64,000 nt of DNA, taken from positions 16,716,329 through 16,780,328 of the forward strand of contig OX463836.1 in NCBI GenBank assembly GCA_949825045.1, read 5' to 3'. Origin of the DNA: Argyresthia goedartella. Its lineage: Eukaryota > Arthropoda > Insecta > Lepidoptera > Argyresthiidae. This document shows positions 1 to 10,068 of the stretch, in pieces (within the stretch, counting starts at the first letter, position 1; each line of letters begins with the position of its first letter). Under the pieces are notes generated by a model. That model made no database searches. It saw only the letters and a list, made by a program, of their open reading frames with translations, and was not told the origin of the DNA. The translations under genes and the position numbers were made by a program.

Positions 1-1554
1 TGCCAGGGAACAAGTTAACAATGCGCCCCCTGCGCCAACGCAGTGGCGGTAGGTTAGCATCCTTAACCAGAACGAGGTCACCAACACTAGGGGGGCTGGT
101 TTGTCAGTCCACTTAAGGCGCTGTTGTAAGATATGCAGATACTCGAGCGACCAACGCTTCCAGAAATTCTGAGTAAACTGCTGCAACATCTGATACCTTG
201 ACAACCGATACAATTTCACTCCCTCGAAGGGGTGCTCGGGCAACGCGTTAAGTGGCTGTCCTATCAAGAAATGGCCTGGGGTCAGAGCCTCCAGGTCATT
301 TGGATCCGAGCTGAGCGGACACAACGGTCGCGAATTGAGAACGGCCTCGATCTTACAAAACAATGTCGCGAGCTCCTCAAAAGTCAGCGCGGTCTGACCT
401 ACTATACGCCCCAAGTGCGTCTTAGCTGACTTAACTACGGCCTCAAAAATCCCACCCCAGTGGGGGCAACTCGGTGGGCTGAAGGTCCACTGTATACCCC
501 GACGGGAGAGGGCCGTTCCAATATCCACTTTATTTACATTCAAAAGGTTGTCTATCTCTCGTAAGTATCGTTCCGCACCGACGTAGTTAGTGCCGTTATC
601 AGAGCGGATCAAAGTTGGAAGTCCCCTTCGAGAAACAAACCTATCCAAACAAGCAATGAAAGCCTCTTTCGAGAGATCAGCAACGAGCTCGAGATGTACC
701 GCCTTGGTGGATAAACAAACAAACACACATGAGCTATACCGGTCCAGCAGAAACCCGGCGTCAGGGTCCTCAGCCTTCTGGGTAACATGCACGGCCGCTC
801 TGGGGCCATGATCCGAAGATACTACTACATGGCTGTGGGGCCAGTCCGATTCTCTCCTGGCAAGCCAAGGTGGTCCCCACCACAAATGGTGACTAACGAG
901 TTCAGGAGCCCGACATCCCCTGGATGCACAATCAGACGGGTTCAATTCTCCTGGTACATGTCTCCAGGTCAGTGGGACCTCAGACGACACAATCTGGGAG
1001 ACACGGTTCGCAACAAAAACCTCTAAGTTATGGACCGAAGCCTTCAGCCAGCACAAAACAATCTGGCTGTCCGTCCACGCGTACACCGTATCCTCCAAAA
1101 CCACTGACCCACGCAACACTGTTAGAGTGTGATTCAAAAGTTTGGTCAAAAGAGCAGCCCCGGACAGTTCCAGTTTTGGAATCGTCATCCTTGTCCGAAT
1201 AGGCGCCACCTTGCTTTTTGCCAAAACCAAACGCACGTCGACCTCCCCGGTGGAGGTGACGGTTCGCAAATAAACCGCTGCCGCAAACCCTCGTTCAGAG
1301 GCATCACAAAACCCGTGAAGGGTTGCCCTGTAATCCCCAGCAGGGACCAATTTCCTCGGCAGCGATACATTATTTATATTGAGGCCCAACCATTTTGCTA
1401 AATCATTCGATACAATGCAGCCCTGAGCTCCAGAATCTAATAGGGCGCGAACGTATGTTGGGTTGCCCGCCAAATCCCAAACAAGCACAGAGGCGATCGG
1501 TAACACCACCGTCTCCGGTTGGGGGGCAACAAATTGTTGGGCCGCAAATTCCTA
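1..1554 (-). pseudogene. BEL/Pao pol remnant (copy A), reverse transcriptase deleted
   Basis: Sequence after the gag-pol boundary TAG (1552-1554) encodes the start of the aspartic protease (LLDSGAQGCIVSN), then jumps at about 1378-1381 straight to the region just before RNase H. Everything matching copy B 33763-35377, including the YVDD reverse transcriptase, is missing. RNase H follows in an open frame: copy A keeps four C at 1334-1337 where copy B has lost one base. A second deletion at about 729-735 (matching copy B 36025-36657) removes the HHCC zinc-binding part and first half of the integrase core. The later integrase blocks continue to the window edge. Domain identities are family knowledge; the deletions are seen directly by comparing the two copies. 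Confidence 0.9.
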
Positions 1555-1734
1555 GCGAGGGCCCCCGGGGCCCCACTGTGCCTGTAACCGATCAGGTAGG
1601 CAGCTATACGCCAGAGGGTCCCATTGTACAAATGGCCCACGCGCCGGTTCCATTGCCACCCTACGACGCCCCCCGAAGGGGGGTGGGCGTGAATTCAACC
1701 GTGGCCGCTCCATGAGCGGGGGGGACATCACATG

Positions 1735-3375
1735 CTACCGACGAGGACGAGGCGACGAGCGGGGCGACAACTGAGGCGGCGTCCGAACCGCATCCGCATA
1801 GCTCGAAGGTGTCCCATGCCACCCGCCCGTTACGGTCCGCTGAACACACCCAATGTCCCGCTGAGTCGGATGCTGAGTCGCAACCGAAAACTCAGGGCCC
1901 CCCATGTGATGACCCTGAGTGCGGCCCTGCACCCCTGGGTGGCTGCGTGCTTGTGGCCCCATTGCCCGCTGAGTCGGATGCTGAGTCGCAACCGAAAACT
2001 CAGGGCCCCCCATGTGATGACCCTGAGTGCGGCCCTGCACCCTAGTACCGCCCTGTACACGTGGGGACATTGGCCCCTGAGTTGCGCTCCGAGTCGCAAA
2101 CGAATTCTCAGGGCCCCATGCCGTGTCACCCTGGATACGGCCCTGTGGAGGCTGTTGGCCGGACCGGTTCATGCACAACAGATTGTTGTGGGCCCCACCA
2201 CAATATCCGCACATTTTCGTGCGCGTGCAGTCCCTAGCCATGTGTGGCCCGAGGCACAGGAAACACCAGCTCCGCTGCTTGGCCATCCGGCGCCGTCCCT
2301 GAACCCTAAGTTCCCCGAACTTATTGCAATTGGCCACAGCATGGCCAATCTGCCTACAACATGGGCAGGTCTCACTATGTGGGGTCAATGCACTCACAGT
2401 CCCATACGACTGCCGGTTGGTGCGGTCCTTCCTCGTCGGAGGGCCCCTACTCACAGCGCTCCCGGCAGCTCTCTGTGGCTCCGAAGGATGGGTGACCGTC
2501 AACCCCAAATTCTCTGCCCGTCGAGCCTCCTCTTCCAAGAATCCGAACAAGTCGGAGAAGGCGGGCAGGTCCTCGGCCGACCTCCCGTGAGACTGTTCGA
2601 AACGAGTCTGCACGTCAGCGGGTAGGCGGGAAAGTACAATGTACAGCAGTAGGTACGACCATTCACCAACCGGAAGTCCAAGATTCTCTAGAACCTTGGT
2701 GACGGACAACAACGGGTTCAAAACCTCCGTCTGTATGGCCCCGACCTTGTTCACAACCGGGATACTAAACAAACGGTTCAGTTGGGCATCGGCCAACCTC
2801 CGTTTGTTATGGTAACGTCTGACCAACAATTGTCTGGCCGTTTCATAGTTACCCTCCGTAACTGTCAAATGAGCGACCAGCTCCCTAGGCTCACCCCTCA
2901 ATGCTGCCACCAGCTGAGCCATCTTGACAGACTTGGTAATGTCCGATCGCATGTGCACCAAACTGTCGAACAGATTGATGAAGCTCATCCATTCACCGGA
3001 CACTCCGTCAAAAGTAGGCATATTTATGGCCGGTAACCTGGACCCTGAACCCTGAAGCGGCAGAGGTGCTTCAATGTCACCACCATGGCTGGACTCGCGC
3101 TGTCTACGTATGTCCGCAGCCTTCTGCGTGATAGCAGCTGCCATCTCCATACATTGGTCGACATCCCCTAGCAACCGTGACAGCCTGTCAGGTGCGCAAC
3201 CATCAACTGATTCCGCCTGCGCGGACAATTCGAGCACCCTATTGTAACGTTCCTTAACGTCCATAGACCGCTCCAATACCACATCATGCCTATCTAAACG
3301 GTCTATCAGACCGTGTGCGGAGGAAAACCATCTGAGTTCCTTAGAAACACCCTTCTGGATTTCAGATAACGACAT
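1735..3375 (-). CDS. gag: BEL/Pao Gag (copy A), prematurely stopped
   Basis: Structural capsid/nucleocapsid polyprotein, 546 codons from ATG at 3375. Residues about 115-200 form the DUF1759-type Pao capsid region (PTFDGVSGEWMSF). Cysteine-rich zinc knuckles lie near residues 340-410 (CPCCRQIGHAVANC, CFLCLGPHMARDC, CGYCGGAHNNLLC). A glycine/glutamine-rich repeat region follows. The frame stops at a TAG (1735-1737) where copy B has TCA, so this stop is private to copy A. Without it the frame would run on 61 codons to the TAG that both copies share (1552-1554). Compared with copy B it carries one extra 36-codon repeat unit. Confidence 0.9.
   Translation of the reverse strand: MSLSEIQKGVSKELRWFSSAHGLIDRLDRHDVVLERSMDVKERYNRVLELSAQAESVDGCAPDRLSRLLGDVDQCMEMAAAITQKAADIRRQRESSHGGDIEAPLPLQGSGSRLPAINMPTFDGVSGEWMSFINLFDSLVHMRSDITKSVKMAQLVAALRGEPRELVAHLTVTEGNYETARQLLVRRYHNKRRLADAQLNRLFSIPVVNKVGAIQTEVLNPLLSVTKVLENLGLPVGEWSYLLLYIVLSRLPADVQTRFEQSHGRSAEDLPAFSDLFGFLEEEARRAENLGLTVTHPSEPQRAAGSAVSRGPPTRKDRTNRQSYGTVSALTPHSETCPCCRQIGHAVANCNKFGELRVQGRRRMAKQRSWCFLCLGPHMARDCTRTKMCGYCGGAHNNLLCMNRSGQQPPQGRIQGDTAWGPENSFATRSATQGPMSPRVQGGTRVQGRTQGHHMGGPEFSVATQHPTQRAMGPQARSHPGVQGRTQGHHMGGPEFSVATQHPTQRDIGCVQRTVTGGWHGTPSSYADAVRTPPQLSPRSSPRPRR
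1861..2044 (-). repeat. 108-bp tandem duplication within gag (copy A)
   Basis: The block beginning CTGAGTCGGATGCTGAGTCG at 1861 recurs at 1969, a period of 108 bp or exactly 36 codons, so the gag frame is kept. It encodes a repeated QG(R/T)TQG-MGGPEFSVATQHP type motif. Copy B has a single unit. A third, degenerate unit follows at 2077-2150, suggesting the whole tail of Gag arose from older repeats. Confidence 0.88.
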
Positions 3376-3911
3376 GATCGGTACGATACTTACTCACAAT
3401 TTGCAGTAACTCAATTATATTGGACCCTCCAGTCTACAACCCAAACGAGGGAACCCTAAACCACAACTTAAACAATGTTATTTTCCTTAAACAATAGGAA
3501 CAGAGTTTTATATCTATATAAATTCTGTAAATAACAATTTAGTTTCCCTTTATCATTATAACACACACAGATAGTCAATATTAGTTCAAGTTATAAATTG
3601 CTATAACTGAAAACAATGTAATAGCCTGCTATCAATAGATGTAACTACCTATGTTAACCAAAACATTCCTTGAATAGCATTACTAGACTACTAATAGATT
3701 GACTAACTGGTACTTCAATGCAAATTTCAATTCAATATCTGTCTGTCTACTACCAGCAATAGACCTATAGCTTACAATACTACCAAACTATGTGGATATA
3801 GGAACACAACCAAGTTATCTAATAACCGCCTATACCTACAGATTGATAGTCTCAATTCCTGGAGCCTTTGACGGCTGCAAATCTCAGGAAACCACGCTCT
3901 AGCTACCAAAA
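3376..3911 (-). other. BEL/Pao 5' leader with primer-binding-site region (copy A)
   Basis: AT-rich untranslated stretch between the LTR and gag. A TGG-beginning sequence (3909 downward, TGGTAGCTAGAGCGTGG) lies just inside the LTR, as expected for a tRNA primer-binding site. It has one more C than the copy B counterpart. No credible reading frame was seen. Confidence 0.65.
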
Positions 3912-4459
3912 TTTTCAGGCTTCTCGGCACCTAATGACCTTGTAGGGGCCCATCAGCTACGAGGTAGCGTAGCGATCAGTTGCCAAGAAGTGTGAACGTC
4001 GGCGATTCACCGAGCTGTAGTAATTGGATTCGATCTAACCTGGTCTGTGCTTCGGTCCCGTCAACCTCCTGTCTCTCTGCAAGGCCCGGGTGCACCCTAG
4101 GCTCTTCTTGGTAGACAGGTTCTTCAGCCAACCTCCTGGGTGACTGGCGGGCCAGCTTCAACGAGCACAGTGTTCCAACACAGGTTATGTTACGTGGTAA
4201 AAAACCAATCGGCCACGTAAATGCGAACTTTATCTGGTTCGGGGAACCACAACACACTCAGCTATATAGACAATCCTGAGGGAACCCCGAATACATTCCA
4301 GATGGACTGCGATTTAATTTCAATACCCTAAACAAAGCGCGTTTACATTGCGAGGGCTTTCGTCTGTCAGTTGTCAAAAAACTGCAAGGTTGGCAGCAAC
4401 GTCAAATTCAAAATGGCCGTTCCGAAACCATCGATCGAATATCGATTTGGAATCGAACA
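3912..4459 (-). repeat. 5' LTR of BEL/Pao copy A
   Basis: About 548 bp, clearly homologous to the 546-bp LTRs of copy B but more diverged and with small indels. The outer end at 4459 begins TGTTCGATTCC on the minus strand, like copy B. The inner end has TTTT where copy B has TGTT. The short frames inside are not supported as genes. Confidence 0.87.
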
Positions 4460-5316
4460 AGAAGATTAGTTTTTTCATCAAGACATTGACTTAGGGAGCC
4501 AAGGACGGACAGGCAGAAATACTTCGCTAATTCAGAAGAGCACATCAACTTAACTAATACTTCTATTAAGATAAGGCACATGTTTATGTTTTCACGTATT
4601 TTCTGATTAAATTCATGATTTGTAGTCTACAGATCAATATAAAAGTAGTAGTAGGCACCCGAAAGGAATGCTATTTTCCCTCCCTCTCTCGCTCTCGCCC
4701 TCGCCGTGTCAGTAGGACAATGACGGACGCTATGACGTCATCAGAGCGAGGTACCAAGTTAACTTTGCTGGAATACTTCATAAATACATATTTGATAATT
4801 ATATTTTAGGTGCACATACTTACGTATTTTTTAGAAATGATGGTAAAAAATACACAAACATTCATAACACACCTCACTTCACATACATCCACTACACTTT
4901 CTCATCTCACACACCCATATTTACACTCACAAATACTCACACACACCCAAATACTAACTATTTTAGGCACTAAATGACGAATTTTAAACTTTAAATTACC
5001 TTCTTTAAGTTTTAGATAGCTGCATTAAATTGAAACTGTAAAAGTACTTGATTTGGTCTGCTAATTTTTCTTCGTTCATATCTTTAGGGGAAGAGCCTCG
5101 CTGCTTATCCCAAAACACAGGGGAAACCCTACCTTGGGGAGTATCGACTCCGATGTTATTTTTGCTTACTACCAACACCTATTCTCATAAACATTTGATG
5201 TATCTATCTTTAGTTAAGTTTATATAACATGAAACTGTACCTTTCTTATTATGTATTCTTTTGTCATTTTTGTAATTTTTTGTGAAATGTTTATTGAATA
5301 AATCAGTAAATCAGTA
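4460..5316. other. Intergenic, no gene recognised
   Basis: Holds a pyrimidine-rich tract (about 4675-4700), a CA/AC-rich stretch (about 4860-4950) and unclassified AT-rich sequence. A motif with TTATTCAATAAACATTT near 5290-5310 abuts the LINE fragment to the right and may be the tail of another element. No coding signal was seen. Confidence 0.5.
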
Positions 5317-6552
5317 TAATCAATGAAACAAAGCACCAAGGGCTTATTAAACTCACGGCTTTTTTCAATAAGTAGGCGGACGTTCAATATTTGCTCCCTT
5401 GTCCCCTTTCCGGAAACGAATCCTCCTTGTTCGCACGGAATTCGCCTGTCGATAGTGGACGCCAGACGTGTGTTCAGGATATGCAGCATGACTTTGCTCG
5501 CATGTGACATCAGGGATATTGTTCGGTAGTGGTCACATCTCCTTGTGGAACCCTTTTTATGAAGCGGAATTACTGCCGATTGTGTCCAGTCTTCCGGCCA
5601 TGCACCTGTTTTCCATACCTTCTGGCAGATGGAATGCAGGATTTTAGTGCCTTCTGGTCCGAGGTGTTGAAGCATTGCTGCTGATACTCCATCAGGTCCC
5701 ACTGCTTTATGTTTCATCCATTACGGCTGCTTGCACTTCGGATAACAGTATGCCAGGCTCTTCAATGTGATCGTCCCATCTCCTGTTGACCTTGAGCCCT
5801 CCTTTTTCCCGATATAGCTCGCTACAGTATTCCCTCCATCTTCGCAGAACCTCAGTGAGGTCTGTTAAGGCGTTTCCATTACTGTCGTCTACAATCCATG
5901 TCTTGGGCTTAAAGGGCTTGCTCAAATTTTTTACTTTGTCAAACAGGTATCTTGTTTGTGTCTTCACTGCGTGCTGCTCTATTTCTTCACATATTTTGAT
6001 GATCTGGTCGTCCTTGTCTCTCCTTACTGATTTTGCACTTCTCTGTGTAACGCACTGTATCTGTCCTCGTCTTCTTGACTTCTCAGGCCACCCTGCTTCA
6101 AACCTCTTCTCTCTCCAATCAACTTCCAAGATTCGTCACCAATCCAGTCTTTCTTCTTGCTTTGCCTCTTGTAGCGTCCGCTTATTTCCTTGGCTGTCGT
6201 CAGGATTGTGCTTTTCAATTTAATTCTATCATACTCGCCAGAATCGAAGGGATCCATTTCCATTCGCAAGAGATCAAGTTTTGGTTTCATTGCTTCTCCA
6301 AATTCTTTTAAGGCTGGTTTGATGAGAGGTCTTGACTTCGCTGATCTTTTCTTCGTGCTTTTGAGGCGAAGTTTGAAGTCCGCTACTAAAAGCTGATGGT
6401 CGCTGCCGCAGTCAGCACCCGGGAACGTCTTCGTGTTGGTAATTGACGACCGCCATCTTGTTTGGATCATAACATAGTCGATCTGGTTCCTGTATCTCCC
6501 TCCTGGGGCGACCCATGTATAGAGTCTCCTAGGGTGTTGATCCTTGGTTTTT
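5317..6552 (-). pseudogene. RTE-clade LINE fragment (endonuclease C-terminus to RT motif A)
   Basis: Minus-strand frames at 6560-6024, 6129-5707 and 5717-5320 join by frameshifts into part of one LINE polyprotein. The endonuclease end is visible (RRLYTWVAPGGRYRNQIDYV and GSDHQLLV with the SDH triad). A linker follows, then RT blocks (AWPEDWTQSAVIPLHKKGS, YRTISLMSHASKV, EQGGFVSGKGTREQ), ending at LCFIDYT, the beginning of catalytic motif A. Both ends are cut: the rest of RT and the first part of the endonuclease are absent. The block style matches RTE-type elements often annotated as craniofacial-development-protein-2-like; that family call is from memory. Confidence 0.8.
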
Positions 6553-8149
6553 GTGCCCAAAATTAGGCATTTCCGCGCGAGATTTTAATCTGTTCCTAAT
6601 GAAACCATCTCGAGCTGTAGCGTCCGTGACACTTTAAGAAGCCTCTGTCACTAATTTAACACATCTTTCCACTTACTGTGTGTGACAGGGAAAGTCAACT
6701 ATATCGAGGCTCTGTCCTTTTCTAAGTTCATCGTCGGATACGTGTCGCAGAATTGGTGGAACAGATATCTCACACTCTTGCCAAAATATCATATCAATGT
6801 AATCTCGCACAAAGAAGTTGAGCTTTGGTGCTTTAAATACCCTGCGAGAGTTGCTCTTTTCTGCTTCTCTGGCCTTTAATATTTTTCGAGATGCAAGCTC
6901 TCGAATATGGTATCTATCGTCAAATAACATAAGAAAGCGTTTCTTTCGATCACTGAATCTACAATAAATTTCTGACTATCAGGTATAAATCGAGACCATT
7001 TGAAAAATATGCTTGGCTCCATCTTTAAATGATGATTTTTGTTTGATGAGGCTCCAAACAGGAGCGTAAACTTTGACAACGTAGTTCACAAGCAGCTGCA
7101 AATTATCTGACGGCGACACAGTAATATCGTAAAGTCTGAGAAAGCGATTGGCAGTTGTGAGCCATCTCGAGTGCGCTATTTTTCAGGTTGGTGGCTCGCG
7201 AGTTCAGGGGAACAAGAACCAGCCATCACAGCATGACACATTTCGTAGAGATACTTTTGATCCGTGCTTAGTTTCTTTTACTATATTATCAGGTAATTCT
7301 AGCAAAGTGCCAGCCATTGCACAAAAAGACGCTAGAGGTTTACATTTACAAACAGCTAGCTGTTTTCCAATAGATCCTACATATTCTTTTGGTCCAGATG
7401 TGCTACCATCCACAGAGATAAGCAAATGGCGAAGCATTTATTTCATTCGCGTGCAGCATACAAACACACCATTGCAATGGTCTCTTCAAATAGTTTTCCA
7501 GATATTGACACCTCCCTTCCAACCTGTATTCGTAGCAGTACCATTGCACCCCACAAAGATCACCTCTTCCAAGTAGATATGATGATAAACATAGATATGA
7601 TGCATTGCCACGAATTGGTGTCGCGTGTCCCAAATAAATCGATACCGGCTCTGTAAGAACTGAAATGTGCTCTTCTAAGACTTCTCTGCGGTGGTATCGA
7701 TCGCCTATTTTATCGTTTATGAGTGTTTTGTCCTTTCGTCCATCAAAGTAGATACTTTTAACTGTTCTTGCTTTTGAAACAGCTCTATGGATTTTATTCT
7801 TATCAATAACAGGCACTTCGGAAGATCCCAATCCTACGTCAACTAAGATTGCCGACGCAACCGCAGCCGCAGATCGCGTTGATAGTCCATACCGATCACA
7901 TACTGTTAGCCACTGTTGGCAGCGCCAGAGTGTTCCGATTTAATAAAGTAGATGGAGTCTCATTTACAAGCACGTCACTATTCGGAGAAAACTCTGTTGC
8001 AGGCAACTGTGGTCGGGGGGGCAACTCGCGCACTGGAACAGGTTTGGTTTCTTGTGATGTACTTGGTAAAAATGTGTGCTCTATCCGCTTAAACTTTTCT
8101 TGTCTCTGATGTTTCTTTAAAAGTCTTGCTGTTTCTTTTGTGTCTATAC

Positions 8150-9661
8150 CGCCATGGCCATCGATACCTACTCAAATGAGTAGTACTCAAATAGTCTTGC
8201 GATACTACTTTTTTGAGTACCTAAAAAGTATCGATACTTACTCATATCGATACTTTAATTCAACTTTTTTAGGAATTAGATGTAAGGATATAAGCCCCGC
8301 AGAATTACAATGCATCCATGTAACGGCAGGCACGTGAACTTTCTGAACATTATTTATTCAGAATTATGAGCCACGTTCTATCAATAAAACGAAAATGTAT
8401 GGAACCGTCAAGCGCATTAGCATCCTGTGGGTCTTATACATATACTACTCATATAAGTAACCATAAAGTATCGATACCAAGGTATATCGATAGGATTTAG
8501 GTTTTTTTCAGGAATAATAGAAAAATAGGTTTTCTACGCTGACTTGTTCGCTAAACAACAACAAACAATGTCAGAAAATAAATATGGCGTAATATCTGGC
8601 TTTCTGACAATCGAACCAATAAGGCTGGCTCAACCAAACAAATAAATGGCTGCTCTTGGCTGGTTGGTGACGGGCAATGTCGCGCCGCGGCTGCCTGAGC
8701 GAGGTCGAGAGAGATAGAGAATAATAATAACAACAAACTAGGGCGGTTGGAAGGGATTGTGGCGCGTTCATACGTCGTAATTGTAAGATGCGTTAACCCG
8801 TCAAACGTCCTATGCGCTACATAAGCGCATAACTTTTTTGGGCGGCTAGCGTCCTGTGCGCTGCATACGCGCAAGAAAGTATTGCAAACTTCGACGTTTT
8901 ATGAATATTCACCAAGTTTCAGAACGTTCCCGGAAGTAGTCTAAGATTATGAGTAGTTTAGTTGGCAACCGTGTGATATGATTGGAACTGACATTGACAC
9001 AGCCTATTTATCAAAATAAATAAAATACCAAGCCATGTCGCCATTTTGGGCAGGCGACCGGCCGCAGACTTACATTTTATGTTTGTCAATATTTATTTAT
9101 TGTGAAGTAATTACTGTGTTTTGTAATAAAATAATACATCTTATCGCTGGAGAAATTAATAGTGGTGATGTGAAAAATGGAAAATAGTGTAAGTTTTGTG
9201 TTTGGCCCGTAAGAACGAAATATAATTAGAGGTGTCAGTGTCAAATAATGGATCCTGCAAACAATCGATGAAAAGCCTTATCAACTTTATTATCACATGT
9301 GAGTACTATACATCACAAGATAGGTAATTTCATAAACTTTATTATGGTATATAACATGTTAGGAAACTAATAAAATAACCTAAAAACTTATCAAATTCCT
9401 AACGCAAGTCGATTGAAAGTTTATTTTCGCCAGAACCTTGGACGAGTTAGGGTCCACGAGATTCGCTGTACAGGGACATTCCAGAAAAACTAGTTCCGTT
9501 CCTTCGTACAACAAAATTGGTTTGATTCGATTCGATTCAAGTACATTTGTTTCGATACCAAGTAGGTACTCGCTAGATTGATTCGATGCTAAAAGTAGTT
9601 GGTATCGAATCAAACGTATCGAGTACAATACTCGTATTTACTTGAATCGGAACGTCCCTAC
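8150..9661. mobile_element. Insert inside element 1, with GTATCGATAC-rich ends
   Basis: The coding sequence of element 1 stops at about 9662 and resumes at about 8149, so this 1.5 kb is an insertion. Both ends are rich in TATCGATAC, GAGTA and TACTC motifs in opposite orientations (8155-8290; 9530-9660), like the subterminal repeats of a MITE. The right end reads TAGGGACGTTCCGATTC inward on the minus strand. No matching target duplication is evident. Repeat R1 lies within it at 8793-9487. No coding capacity was seen. Confidence 0.55.
8793..9487 (+). mobile_element. Repeat R1, copy 1 (non-autonomous TTAA-type element)
   Basis: About 695 bp beginning TTAACCCGTCAAACGTCC and ending ACATTCCAGA, nearly identical to 55433-56128 apart from scattered substitutions. 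The left end sits on TTAA as in copy 2. On the right, the GG and second TTAA of copy 2 are absent, so this copy is slightly truncated or was altered after insertion. It has no open frame of note. Confidence 0.82.
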
Positions 9662-10068
9662 TTTGGTCCAGTAAAAAAATTCCTTCAGTAATAGGAACTT
9701 TCTTCGATTTTTTGCAGGAACAAGTGTCAAACGAAGTGCACTTACAAGCAGAAATGTCGAAGAGCTTGTTGTTCGACGATTCCAAAAAGCACGTCAATTT
9801 TCTGTCATTTTTCATTTTCATTTCATTTTTTAACTAATGGCAATCTGTCCTGCTGTTGCCAGACAATTTCTGCCAGTATCATGTAGTGGAGGCACATGTG
9901 AAGAGACGCGGGGCAAATCTTAAATTGGCTGAATACATTTTAGTAAGTGTCTATCCGAAATAAAGTTTTACATTATCGTTTAGTTTCATGCAATATATAC
10001 ATAACACACACAAGATAAACTAAGGGACAACACAATAACATAAAGGGAAGGAAAGGGATACATATCTA

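Larger units (their letters stand above)
1..4459 (-). mobile_element. BEL/Pao LTR retrotransposon, copy A (truncated by window edge, internally deleted)
   Basis: Reading on the minus strand the order is LTR (4459-3912), leader with primer-site region, gag (3375-1735) and pol remnants (1554-1). The 3' LTR lies beyond the left edge. It closely matches the complete copy at 30787-38057 but lacks two internal segments of pol, about 1.6 kb at the junction near 1380 and about 0.63 kb at the junction near 733. The family call rests on Pao-type gag (DUF1759-like), CCHC knuckles, a DSGAQ protease motif and Pao-type RNase H/integrase blocks. With the reverse transcriptase gone this copy cannot be autonomous. 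The duplicated target site cannot be seen because one end is missing. Confidence 0.93.
6553..9835 (-). pseudogene. Element 1: decayed DNA-transposase-like gene, split by an insert
   Basis: Two pieces of one protein can be followed. The N-terminal part (9835-9662) has LFDISACKCTSFDTCSCKKS and ends GIFLLDQ. The remainder (8149-6553) starts GIDTKETARLLKKHQR, then DRYGLSTRSAAAVASAIL, a DGRKD block, CNGTATNTGWKGGV, RPLQWCVCMLHANE, DGSTSGP, FPCHTQ and VERCVKLVTEAS, ending near EMPNFGHK. There are several frameshifts and at least two TAA codons inside VERC-flanking sequence. The motif order parallels element 2 (43117-45848), which suggests a shared RNase H-fold-like transposase with a CxxH-type segment. 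I do not recognise a named superfamily. An RTE fragment directly abuts its 3' end. Confidence 0.72.

Noticed and set aside
1732..2625. 297-codon plus-strand frame, and its counterpart of 233 codons at 32624-33325 (minus)
   Set aside because: Both are antisense to BEL/Pao gag. The gag strand has capsid and zinc-knuckle motifs, while these frames have none and arise from GC-rich repeats.
5786..6223. 145-codon plus-strand frame
   Set aside because: Antisense to the RTE fragment, whose minus-strand frames carry endonuclease and RT motifs.
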